NCBI RefSeq assembly: GCF_000368825.1
Contig: NZ_KB849717.1
Span: forward strand, 124,001-188,000
Direction of reading: 5' to 3'
DNA from: Acinetobacter ursingii DSM 16037 = CIP 107286
GTDB lineage: Bacteria > Pseudomonadota > Gammaproteobacteria > Pseudomonadales > Moraxellaceae
Length of the DNA stretch: 64,000 nt
This document shows, one piece after another, positions 1 to 6,923 of the stretch. Position numbers and translations under genes: made by a program. The notes under the pieces were generated by a model, which was not told the origin of the DNA, did no database searches, and worked only from the letters and a program-made list of their open reading frames with translations. Position 1 is the stretch's first letter. Each line of letters begins with the position of its first letter.

Positions 1-1478
1 CCATGAAAAGTAACGCCATGTACTTGACTCGTATCCTTGAGAAATTGTTTAGCAACTCCTGAAACTTTATTTTCTTTCAGTTCTTGCAACTTTTGCTTAG
101 CTTCAGCGTAAGCTGTCTCCAACTCACCATCAATGGGTGCGTTGCTCACTGTTTGAGAAATAAATGCATTGGGGTTAGCTTGAGCTAATCGATATTCAAA
201 ATATCCAATATCAGAATATAGATTCTGAGTATCTATTGAGAATGCTTTAGCTGCGACAACCGCATGATTGATAATAATTTCATCATCAATGCTTCCAAGA
301 CCTTCTATTTTTATCAAATCTTTGAGAGCCTTATTTATAGTCTCTACAACCTTATGCCCTTTGAGCGATTGTTTTTGCTTCATAAGCTGTGAAGCAGCTT
401 GAAAATGCTCTAAAATTGCAATATTGGCTGTACATTCTAAATTAACCATATTTACACATTGCTGATGAAATGCCACTACATCACCAATTATAGAACTATC
501 AATTTCTTGATCTAAATGAATGTAAATTGGTGGATTTGCATGACGTGTTCTGCCTATAAATTGAGTAATTTCATCTACATGTGTATTACCACCCAATATA
601 TGAATACTATCAATCTCATCATCAGTATTCATGAAGTTTATGGCTTCATCCCAAACAGAAGTTGTCAAAATTACGCTATATTCCATTGACAACTTGCTTG
701 AGTTAACCATATCAACAATAGCCTCATTACCTTGTCTTTCCCTGTTTACAACAAGTGTAGAAATACCCTGTTTATCCAAAAAGAAGCGATATTCTTCTGC
801 TTTCCTTTTATCGTTAATTCGAACAAAGATGATCTTTTCAGAATCCGTAGACTTCATCAAGTTAACTCTGTTAATGATAAAGTTGAGGCAGTTAAGATCA
901 TGTTGATGAGCATACTCTTGTAAAAAGATCTGACGTTGAACTGGTTTTACTTGTATAAACTGATAAATATGATCAAGTGAAAGTGGCAATTTATCCAAAA
1001 GTTCCATAGTAAGCGTTGCACTCACCAATAACACCTTGCTTACATGTTTCTTTCGTATAAATTCTAATATTTCATTCAATGCCTTGCCTCTATAGCCACC
1101 TGCACAATAAAGCTGATGCACTTCATCAACCACCAAAATAGTATCTGATTGGATATACGCTTTTATGTTAGCTAACTGATCATATGTAGCCACAATATTA
1201 TTTCTCGATAATTCCTCGTCAGACACTTTAAGCTTCCCATAACAAAAAACAGCCCCCTGATCTTTGTAATTCTGCTCAAGCTGTTGAACCTGAGACACTT
1301 TTGGACACAACATCACAACGCGCTGCTGTGGCATAAGAGTTTCCATTACAAATGTAGATTTTCCTGTACCTGTAGAAGCTTTAAGCAAAGTTGTGCCAAC
1401 TTCAATTGACGTCAAAAGATCAGCAATCATCTGGCCGTCATCTAGGTTAAATGTCATAGTATTTGCAAAATTTGGCAT
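1..1478 (-). CDS. Superfamily 2 DEAD/DEAH-type helicase, C-terminus beyond window
   Basis: An open frame starts with ATG at 1478 and runs off the left edge, giving about 492 visible residues. Visible helicase motifs are a Walker A (STGTGKST, about residues 34-41), a motif II of the form DEVH, a motif III SATL, and a motif VI-like QFIGRTRH. These indicate an ATP-driven nucleic-acid translocase of superfamily 2. The gene starts 65 bp after the integrase stop on the same strand, so the two may be co-transcribed. A helicase next to an integrase fits an integrative element or satellite that replicates its own DNA, but that role is inference. The C-terminus is not visible, so fused domains cannot be excluded. 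Confidence 0.85.
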   Translation of the reverse strand, partial: MPNFANTMTFNLDDGQMIADLLTSIEVGTTLLKASTGTGKSTFVMETLMPQQRVVMLCPKVSQVQQLEQNYKDQGAVFCYGKLKVSDEELSRNNIVATYDQLANIKAYIQSDTILVVDEVHQLYCAGGYRGKALNEILEFIRKKHVSKVLLVSATLTMELLDKLPLSLDHIYQFIQVKPVQRQIFLQEYAHQHDLNCLNFIINRVNLMKSTDSEKIIFVRINDKRKAEEYRFFLDKQGISTLVVNRERQGNEAIVDMVNSSKLSMEYSVILTTSVWDEAINFMNTDDEIDSIHILGGNTHVDEITQFIGRTRHANPPIYIHLDQEIDSSIIGDVVAFHQQCVNMVNLECTANIAILEHFQAASQLMKQKQSLKGHKVVETINKALKDLIKIEGLGSIDDEIIINHAVVAAKAFSIDTQNLYSDIGYFEYRLAQANPNAFISQTVSNAPIDGELETAYAEAKQKLQELKENKVSGVAKQFLKDTSQVHGVTFH

Positions 1479-1543
1479 AAGAGTTCCTAAGGGTATGATT
1501 TTTCATACCCACTAAAATTAAAGTTGGTAATTAGGTTTAGGTG

Positions 1544-2719
1544 TTAAGCTGAAACTGAAGCTTGATTTACAACTTCTGCAACTTGTTGGTAGGCATCCAA
1601 CATAACTTCACCATTCAAGTGAGCATAACGTTGGGTAGTTTGTGGGGAGGCATGACCTAGTAAATGCTGTACGACATAAAGACTTAGTCCCTTATTAACA
1701 GCCATACTTGCGAAGTTGTGTCTCAAATCATGGATACGCATATTTGTTATTCCTGCTGCTGTCATGATTTTGTCGTAACATTTACGAATATCATTAAATG
1801 GCAATCCTGTTTGCGGATTAGCAAAAATGTACTCACTTTGACGTGGTAACATTTTTCTTATCTCCGTCAAACTCTCACTTGCTAAACGTATCAAGCGAGG
1901 TTTGCCTGATTTGTTATTTTCAAGCTTCCAGTGACCAGATGACAAATCAACGTCGACCCACTTCATATCCATAACTTCCCGTTTACGCATACCTGTTAGT
2001 AGTAAAACCTTTACAATTGCCACAATCACTAGGTTGTCAATTCCGTATTGAGCAGGTGTATTGAGTACTTGCATCAGCCTAGGTAGTTCTTGCTCAGTTA
2101 AGAAACGTTCGATTTGATTAACCTCTTTATATTTCTTAACACGCAATACAGGATTCCTTTCAACCAAACCAAGATCAATCGCATAGCTATACATGACGGA
2201 AAATAATGCACGAATACGATTAATAGTTGCATGTGATAGATCCGAATCTTTTGCGTGATCAAGAATTTGCATGACATGAGCTGCTTCGACTTGATTTAAT
2301 GGAATATGTCCAATCACATTACGTAGATGGTTGTTAAAACGCGATAAATCATCACTGTGCGAACGTTTACGCTTCTGCGCATGTGGATAGTATGTGTTCG
2401 TGAAAAACTCAGTTACTGTCGGCATCGCTTTTTGCACATCACGTTCATGCTGTGGGTCTTTTCCAATCGTCAGTAAATCATTCTTTGATGCAGCAATCAC
2501 TCTTGCATCTGCTAAACGTAATTCTGGATAATTCCCCAGTTTCATTGCACGTTTAGTGCCGTTAGACACATAACGAAATAACCAAGTCTTTCTACCCAAA
2601 CGAGTAACTACAAGTTTGAGTCCTTTGACTAGATGATCCGTTATTTCTAACTCACGTTTAGATTGAGGACAAATGATATTCATCACAAGTGCCTCATCCA
2701 ATTTTAGTTTTGCATTCAT
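1544..2719 (-). CDS. int: Tyrosine recombinase / integrase, P4-like
   Basis: This 391-residue site-specific recombinase would integrate and excise the island. The N-terminal part (about residues 25-75) resembles the DUF4102-type arm-binding domain of P4-like integrases (WLFRY, KLGNYPELRLADAR). The catalytic domain shows the expected set: Arg in TGMRKRE, Lys in NNKSGKPR, the HDLRH box, the LLGHAS His, and the nucleophilic Tyr in TQRYAHL. The ATG at 2719 is preceded by GGAG at good spacing; an in-frame TTG at 2731 overlaps that ribosome-binding site and is unlikely. The gene looks intact. It is about 8.5 kb from the tRNA at 11218, so whether it acts on that tRNA is unproven. Confidence 0.95.
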   Translation of the reverse strand: MNAKLKLDEALVMNIICPQSKRELEITDHLVKGLKLVVTRLGRKTWLFRYVSNGTKRAMKLGNYPELRLADARVIAASKNDLLTIGKDPQHERDVQKAMPTVTEFFTNTYYPHAQKRKRSHSDDLSRFNNHLRNVIGHIPLNQVEAAHVMQILDHAKDSDLSHATINRIRALFSVMYSYAIDLGLVERNPVLRVKKYKEVNQIERFLTEQELPRLMQVLNTPAQYGIDNLVIVAIVKVLLLTGMRKREVMDMKWVDVDLSSGHWKLENNKSGKPRLIRLASESLTEIRKMLPRQSEYIFANPQTGLPFNDIRKCYDKIMTAAGITNMRIHDLRHNFASMAVNKGLSLYVVQHLLGHASPQTTQRYAHLNGEVMLDAYQQVAEVVNQASVSA

Positions 2720-3407
2720 AAATTTCTCCAAAAATTAGGCAAACAAATCCCCCTGACCGTTAAAGGCCATAATTCAAAAAATGAGTCAAAATAGGGAAGA
2801 ATAGATCAACGAGTATTTCATTGATGACTGTTGTTGGCTTCTGAATTTAAATAGTCTTTAAGCTCAAAATCCAAAGAGGCAAAAAATTTTTCCTAACTGA
2901 ATAAGTTGAAAATATGGTGCAGGATCGTGAGTTCGATGTAAAGATTAGCTCTTTAGGACCTATTTTTTACATTTTTGATACAAAAATAAATCCAAATATA
3001 ATTCAATGACTTATAAATTCCCCTTTTTTAAAATTATTTGACAATACGAAAATTTGGTGTTTCATAACACATTGATTAAATACATAAATTTTTTTTGTAA
3101 AAAATCCATTTTTTTAGATTGACTGATTATATTTTAATCACCACTATTTAGTGGTTGACAAGCTTTTTATTTTAAGCTAAGGACTACAAGACCCTGCTTC
3201 TTCCTATTTGACGTATGCATTAGCCCTTTCCTTACAAGTCCAAATTAGAATTCCCGTAAAATCCAAAAAGTTTTACGGTTCATCTTACGGTTTAAAGCTG
3301 GTGTTTAGATTTATAGGATGCTGTTTAACAACTAGAGAGGCATAACTCAGAGGCTTATTCGATTATCTTCTCCACTACTTTGCTGATTGGGGTTCGCTAA
3401 GGCATCA
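2720..3407. other. Intergenic region upstream of the integrase
   Basis: I see no convincing gene in these 688 bases. The sequence is very AT-rich. It contains a small inverted repeat (CCACTA...TAGTGG near 3141-3156) and a stronger one at 3254-3278 with a third half-site at 3285-3290. A segment upstream of an integrase is a plausible place for the phage-type attachment site, integrase promoter or excisionase sites. Nothing here proves that. Confidence 0.5.
3254..3290. repeat. Inverted repeat with extra half-site upstream of int
   Basis: CCGTAAAA (3254-3261) is followed after 9 bp by its exact inverse TTTTACGG (3271-3278). A further TTACGG half-site sits at 3285-3290. Multiple half-sites near an integrase suggest arm-type recombinase or excisionase sites, or an operator. 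No function is shown by sequence alone. Confidence 0.5.
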
Positions 3408-3749
3408 TTACGGATTATTTATACCCAAACTTGAATAGATTTGATAAGGAATGTAGATCAATACCCCTTCAGTATCGTTAAGGGTGATATACACTTCAAA
3501 AGCATGTGGGCATTTCTCAATGTACTCAATTTCACTAGCATTTAGTTTGTCCAGAATTGAGAATGGTAAACCTGCAATAGGTACGCTAAGTTCATGGCTA
3601 TGCTCTAAAACAACAAACCACCCATGTTGGGTGGCTTGATATTCTTCCTGATAATCTATTTCGATTCGATCAATCGTATTAGATATTGCTAAATGTAAAG
3701 CTGGATTCATTACAAATGCTAAATCTTGCTTACTTTTGACAATATTCAT
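3408..3749 (-). CDS. Unknown island protein, 113 residues
   Basis: I do not recognise a family. The ATG at 3749 has a strong ribosome-binding site (GGAGG about 8 bases upstream), so I reject the longer frame that begins at 3839. The protein is acidic and soluble, with no signal peptide or membrane segment, and begins MNIVKSKQDLAFVMNPAL. It starts 4 bases after the stop of the gene at 3754-4278, so the two form a tight operon. Its place between an integrase and XRE regulators suggests an accessory or phage-like role, but nothing more can be said. Confidence 0.7.
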   Translation of the reverse strand: MNIVKSKQDLAFVMNPALHLAISNTIDRIEIDYQEEYQATQHGWFVVLEHSHELSVPIAGLPFSILDKLNASEIEYIEKCPHAFEVYITLNDTEGVLIYIPYQIYSSLGINNP

Positions 3750-3753
3750 TTCG

Positions 3754-4278
3754 CTATTCCTCCTTTTTCGGTGTTTCTGAGCGTCCTTGTTTCGGCTTAT
3801 CAGTAATAGTTTTTGTATCGATTGCCTTTTTGTCATCATCGACTAATACTTTGGATAGTGTTACAGATGATGCTTCATTGATCCTTTTTAGCCAAAATTC
3901 AGCATCATCACTGACCTCTAATAACCGTTGTGTATTAGGATGAGGATGAACGACTTTCTGATCAACGAGAATTGCAGCTAGAAAACATGGGTTATTTGCT
4001 GACTTACCGATGAATAGATCTTTCAATGCGGTTGCATGAAAAGCTTTTCCACTTTTTCGTAATGCATAAACTGTCTGAAGAATATCTTCTATTTTAACTA
4101 ATTCTGCGCTAAATCCACCTGATGATTCATTTTTGCTAATCGCTATTCCCAAAGATGCATCATCATTATTTTGCCATATTTGATAGTGTAAGTTCCCTTT
4201 GGCTCGTTCTGATAGCTTTGGGCAAATTAGCGTATTGACTAGGGTATGATTAATTTTATCGGGTACACGTGGTTGCAT
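3754..4278 (-). CDS. Unknown island protein, 174 residues
   Basis: No family is recognised. The start chosen is ATG 4278, preceded by GGAG at suitable spacing; the frame extended to a TTG at 4290 is rejected. The first 130 residues look folded, with mixed hydrophobic and charged stretches. The last 35 residues are rich in Lys, Asp, Thr and Pro and are probably disordered. There is no signal peptide or membrane segment. It is the first gene of a two-gene unit with the 113-residue protein downstream. Confidence 0.7.
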   Translation of the reverse strand: MQPRVPDKINHTLVNTLICPKLSERAKGNLHYQIWQNNDDASLGIAISKNESSGGFSAELVKIEDILQTVYALRKSGKAFHATALKDLFIGKSANNPCFLAAILVDQKVVHPHPNTQRLLEVSDDAEFWLKRINEASSVTLSKVLVDDDKKAIDTKTITDKPKQGRSETPKKEE

Positions 4279-4302
4279 ATTTATCTCCAAAATTTAGATA
4301 TG

Positions 4303-4334
4303 AAAAATCCCGATGTACTTTGCGTACATCGGGA
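4303..4334 (-). terminator. Rho-independent terminator of the TM2 gene
   Basis: The arms TCCCGATGTAC (4308-4318) and GTACATCGGGA (4324-4334) pair perfectly around a 5-base loop, with a run of A (T on the transcribed strand) at 4303-4307. It lies just after the TM2-domain gene. A near-identical hairpin occurs at 5279-5310. Confidence 0.8.
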
Positions 4335-4365
4335 CATAGATATTTCGAATCAGTAAGAAGCTAAG

Positions 4366-4806
4366 TTACCAAAGCCATGAAAATGGTCCCTTAAGCTTTC
4401 GAACTTTTTCATTGATTTCTTGCTCAGACAGGAAGCAATACCGAATAAATTCGATAAAGCTTAAGATAAGTGGGATATAGAGTACACAAAGCAAAAGATA
4501 TACAATTCCCCATCCCCACGACCCGACATAGAATTTATGCGCGCCTAAGCCCCCTCCAACTAAAGTTAAGAGTATCAATGCAACTTTTGATTTTTCCTTA
4601 TTCTGAACTACCGTGGTAGCTGCTAGAGAAGGATAAACATTAATTGCTTGACTCGAATCATTAAGCTCATAATCAATTTCTAAGCCCTCTTTTATTGGAA
4701 TAGCGCCCCGCCATTCGTATAGATCAAATGTAATACGCTCACTATTTTTTGTGATGATCACTGCTTTATTTTGGACAGTATCAATTCCAAGGATTTTTCC
4801 TTCCAT
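4366..4806 (-). CDS. TM2-domain membrane protein
   Basis: This 146-residue protein has a soluble N-terminal half of about 75 residues that looks beta-rich, followed by a TM2 domain. The TM2 part has two hydrophobic helices joined by the characteristic GGGLGAHKFYVG turn, then an acidic/basic tail. TM2 proteins sit in the inner membrane; their biochemical role is generally unknown. The start at 4806 is chosen because the frame further upstream begins with TTG inside the operator region. The gene is transcribed away from the XRE gene at 4907, and the 100-bp gap holds a perfect inverted repeat, so the XRE protein may repress both. Confidence 0.8.
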   Translation of the reverse strand: MEGKILGIDTVQNKAVIITKNSERITFDLYEWRGAIPIKEGLEIDYELNDSSQAINVYPSLAATTVVQNKEKSKVALILLTLVGGGLGAHKFYVGSWGWGIVYLLLCVLYIPLILSFIEFIRYCFLSEQEINEKVRKLKGPFSWLW

Positions 4807-4860
4807 ATATACCTGACTTATAAATATTTGAATTAAATGATGATAGAGATACGCACATAA

Positions 4861-4906
4861 TGTACCTATTTTGGGTACAAAGGTCAATGTATCTTAAATA
4901 GGTACA
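4861..4906. promoter_or_regulatory. Candidate XRE operator: perfect 11-bp inverted repeat
   Basis: TGTACCTATTT (4861-4871) is repeated exactly in inverse as AAATAGGTACA (4896-4906), with 24 bp between. The right arm abuts the ATG of the XRE gene at 4907. On the minus strand a TTGACC (4882-4887) is followed 17 bp later by TACATT, a plausible sigma-70 promoter for the TM2 gene. The arms therefore bracket the divergent promoter region, as expected for a self-repressing regulator. Confidence 0.6.
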
Positions 4907-5176
4907 ATGACAAATAGTATCTATACCAATGAAATGCTTGCTTTGCGAAGTTGGTTGAAACAAGAACGTGAAGCTAAGAATCTTTCTATGCGTGCTCTAG
5001 CAGAACGCATGGACAAACCTCATTCGTTTATCCAAAAAGTCGAACAAGGTGAACGTCGTTTAGATGTCGTAGAATATGTATGGTATTGCCATACTTTGGG
5101 TATTGATCCCCAGATTGGAGTGGAATTAATTCAGAATGAAATTCCAAATGAAAATAACTTCATACCTTCCACCTAA
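4907..5176 (+). CDS. XRE-family HTH regulator, 89 residues
   Basis: A small DNA-binding protein consisting almost only of a Cro/CI-type helix-turn-helix (about residues 15-65: LKQEREAKNLSMRALAERM, then FIQKVEQGERRL). It most likely represses its own promoter and the divergent TM2 gene through the inverted repeat at 4861-4906. There is little ribosome-binding sequence before ATG 4907, only AGG 4 bases upstream, and the right operator arm abuts the start. An internal ATG at residue 10 is an alternative start. It is clearly related to the XRE protein at 5793-6023: both carry a YCHxLGxDP motif near the C-terminus. Confidence 0.85.
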   Translation: MTNSIYTNEMLALRSWLKQEREAKNLSMRALAERMDKPHSFIQKVEQGERRLDVVEYVWYCHTLGIDPQIGVELIQNEIPNENNFIPST

Positions 5177-5278
5177 GTGTTCAGTATTGTTGAGCTTATC
5201 AATCATCCACGACAATCTAGATATTTTCATGCTAATTGGTCTGTTACATAAGCTTTCTCCTAATATGAATGCGAGCAT

Positions 5279-5310
5279 AAAAAAACCCGATATACTTTTC
5301 GTATATCGGG
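5279..5310 (-). terminator. Rho-independent terminator of the 51-residue gene
   Basis: CCCGATATAC (5286-5295) pairs with GTATATCGGG (5301-5310), and seven A residues at 5279-5285 give a T-run on the minus strand. It follows the stop of the small gene at 5338-5493. Its stem closely matches the terminator at 4303-4334. Confidence 0.8.
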
Positions 5311-5337
5311 ATCAATTCTGAGGTGAATGAGATTGGA

Positions 5338-5493
5338 TCAGATCAGGATACGACCTATAGCAATTAGCTTCTCAAGAATATCTCGTTCTGAGTTATTACA
5401 CGTGTAAAGTGCCTTTGCCAAAGTTTGTGCTTTCTCTGTAGGGATGAGTGCAATTGCATCTGCGACACGTTCTAAATGATGCGAGTATTTCAT
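5338..5493 (-). CDS. Small unknown protein, 51 residues
   Basis: A short frame supported by a strong ribosome-binding site (AGGAG, 5 bases before ATG 5493) and a dedicated terminator at 5279-5310. The product begins MKYSHHLERVADAIALIP and is predicted to be helical and soluble, with one Cys and no membrane segment. No family is recognised. It lies between the two XRE genes and downstream, in its own direction, of one copy of the duplicated 140-bp repeat, which contains a TATAAT. It may be an element-specific regulator or partner of the XRE proteins, but that is a guess. Confidence 0.65.
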   Translation of the reverse strand: MKYSHHLERVADAIALIPTEKAQTLAKALYTCNNSERDILEKLIAIGRILI

Positions 5494-5621
5494 CTGTACT
5501 CCTGTTCACGTTTATGAATATTATTGCTGAATACAATATTTACTTAGCAATTCACTCGAATAATATGTAAACCAAAGTTAGATTTATTTCGCTTTGCTAG
5601 AAAAATGAAAATGATCAACTG

Positions 5622-5762
5622 TAGGGGGTGAAATTGATATTATATGAATTATTATATAAGAAAACTCCCCCTAATTTTTGGTCACTAACCCTTGTCTAGC
5701 AAGGATTTTACACATTTTTGTATTCTAGATTTTTTACTCCCCCTCCAAAATCTATACTGTAG
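5622..5762. repeat. Duplicated 140-bp module, copy 1
   Basis: This copy and 6312-6450 share the same order of blocks: a G-run, an identical 33-bp core (here 5640-5672), a TTTTTGGTC stretch, a variable part, and TTTTTAC followed by a C-run. The core contains TTATAT...ATATAA as an inverted repeat and, on the minus strand, an exact TATAAT box. It lies in the long gap between the 51-residue gene and the second XRE gene. It could be a promoter/operator module or a replication or recombination site. Confidence 0.7.
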
Positions 5763-5792
5763 AAAATACAATCAGTTCGTACAATAACAGAA

Positions 5793-6023
5793 TCACTTAC
5801 GCTGATTTTCTAGCTCATCGCTGATGTACTTGATTCCTTGCTTAGGATCACTCCCTAGTGCATGGCAATAATATAGGTACTCAATAATATCCAATACATA
5901 TTCACCCTGCTCAATATCATTGACATATGAGCTAGGTTTGTTCAGCTTATTGGATAATTCTAGTTTCGAAATTCCTTTAGATTTTCTTTCTTTTTTGAGC
6001 CATTGCTGCAAAATTTGGGTCAT
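5793..6023 (-). CDS. XRE-family HTH regulator, 76 residues
   Basis: A second very small helix-turn-helix protein, beginning MTQILQQWLKKERKSKG. The HTH covers about residues 8-55, and the C-terminal YCHALGSDPKQG matches the XRE protein encoded at 4907. The chosen start is ATG 6023 with GGGAG 9 bases upstream; the extension to a TTG at 6077 is rejected. It is flanked on both sides by copies of the duplicated module (5622-5762 and 6312-6450), which are candidate binding sites. Its probable role is a transcriptional repressor of the element. Confidence 0.8.
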   Translation of the reverse strand: MTQILQQWLKKERKSKGISKLELSNKLNKPSSYVNDIEQGEYVLDIIEYLYYCHALGSDPKQGIKYISDELENQRK

Positions 6024-6180
6024 TCTGAGTCGCTCCCAATAAGGGCAAAGCTCAAAATATAGGGCTGTAGCGAACAAAGATTATGGGAAACTGGGACGTT
6101 GCTTGGTACCAAATAAATTATCTTCATGATCATTCCTAGTTATAAAGATCATGAAAATAATATGTAGCCGAGCTATTTTT

Positions 6181-6309
6181 TCATTTCGGATTAATCCAAT
6201 ATCGATGAGTACTCATAAACCTTGACTTACTCTTTTTGTTGTACATCATATCCATTCGACTGTATTCATCTTTGCTAATACCAGCTAAAGCCTGTCTGAG
6301 CATAAACAT
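6181..6309 (-). CDS. Possible small ORF, 42 residues
   Basis: A short frame with ATG at 6309 (or 6303) encodes a basic peptide containing GISKDEYSRMD and ending HRYWINPK. There is no clear ribosome-binding site, because the bases before the start are a C-run from the adjacent repeat. However, an exact TATAAT on the same strand lies about 30 bases upstream. Composition looks protein-like, but the evidence is weak. It may be a leader peptide or chance. Confidence 0.25.
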   Translation of the reverse strand: MFMLRQALAGISKDEYSRMDMMYNKKSKSRFMSTHRYWINPK

Positions 6310-6311
6310 AA

Positions 6312-6450
6312 AGGGGGGAACTTGTTAGTTATATGAATTATTATATAAGAAAACTCCCCCTGTTTTTTGGTCTTTACCCCTTATAGAGTAATGCTTTCAC
6401 CTATTTTTTCTCTACAGATTTTTTACCCCCTTCAAACTCCCACTATAAAG
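6312..6450. repeat. Duplicated 140-bp module, copy 2
   Basis: Second copy of the module at 5622-5762, with the identical 33-bp core at 6329-6361 and diverged flanks in the same order and orientation. The start-to-start distance is about 690 bp. Between the copies lie the 76-residue XRE gene and the 42-residue frame. The G-run on the left and the C-run in the core can pair around the TTATAT/ATATAA palindrome. Confidence 0.7.
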
Positions 6451-6605
6451 ATTCCCAACTAGACGTATGGCTTATCTGCTTTATCAATCAAGCTATAAAT
6501 AGCGACAGTTAATATCTTGATAATTCAGCAACTTGTAGCATTTTGACTAGACCGTCTATTATAATTATTCAATAAAATGATGATTTATTAGAATTCACAA
6601 ACATT

Positions 6606-6761
6606 ATGGCTCATACTCCAAAGCAAATAAAACAAGAACCAATTGAGGTTGTACTTTGGAAGTCAGCGGATAGGCTTAGAAAGAATATTGATGCTGCTAA
6701 ATATAAATATGTCTTACTTGGTTTGATTTTCCTCAAATACATCAGTAATTCATTTGAATGA
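6606..6761 (+). pseudogene. hsdM 5' remnant (type I methyltransferase)
   Basis: The 51-codon frame from ATG 6606 matches the N-terminus of type I DNA methyltransferase subunits. It has an [11 protein letters not shown] helix, then AAKYKYV, and the highly conserved GLIFLKYIS before ending at TGA 6759-6761. A complete HsdM is about 500 residues, and its SAM-binding and NPPY motifs are absent here. The coding sequence therefore stops about a tenth of the way in. Together with the hsdR remnant at 10221, on the same strand, it marks the left edge of a lost restriction-modification locus. Confidence 0.8.
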
Positions 6762-6923
6762 ACGCAATAGAAAATCAGTCGATAGTCAAGGTTAGTTTCC
6801 AGAAGCAGATATAGTACATACTTTTCTAGACCATAGAAATACCCTAATCAACGTATCATTACATTCATATATAGCAATGAAATTATAAACGCCAACTTTT
6901 TAATATTTAAAAATAAATCAGAA

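Noticed and set aside
631..923. Plus-strand frames of 63-91 codons
   Set aside because: They lie antisense inside the helicase reading frame, which is continuous and has helicase motifs.
6024..6077. N-terminal extension of the second XRE protein
   Set aside because: It would need a TTG start; the ATG at 6023 has a good ribosome-binding site and aligns with the other XRE protein.
6762..6923. Continuation of hsdM after the stop codon
   Set aside because: No frame after 6761 resembles HsdM or HsdS, so the remnant is taken to end there.
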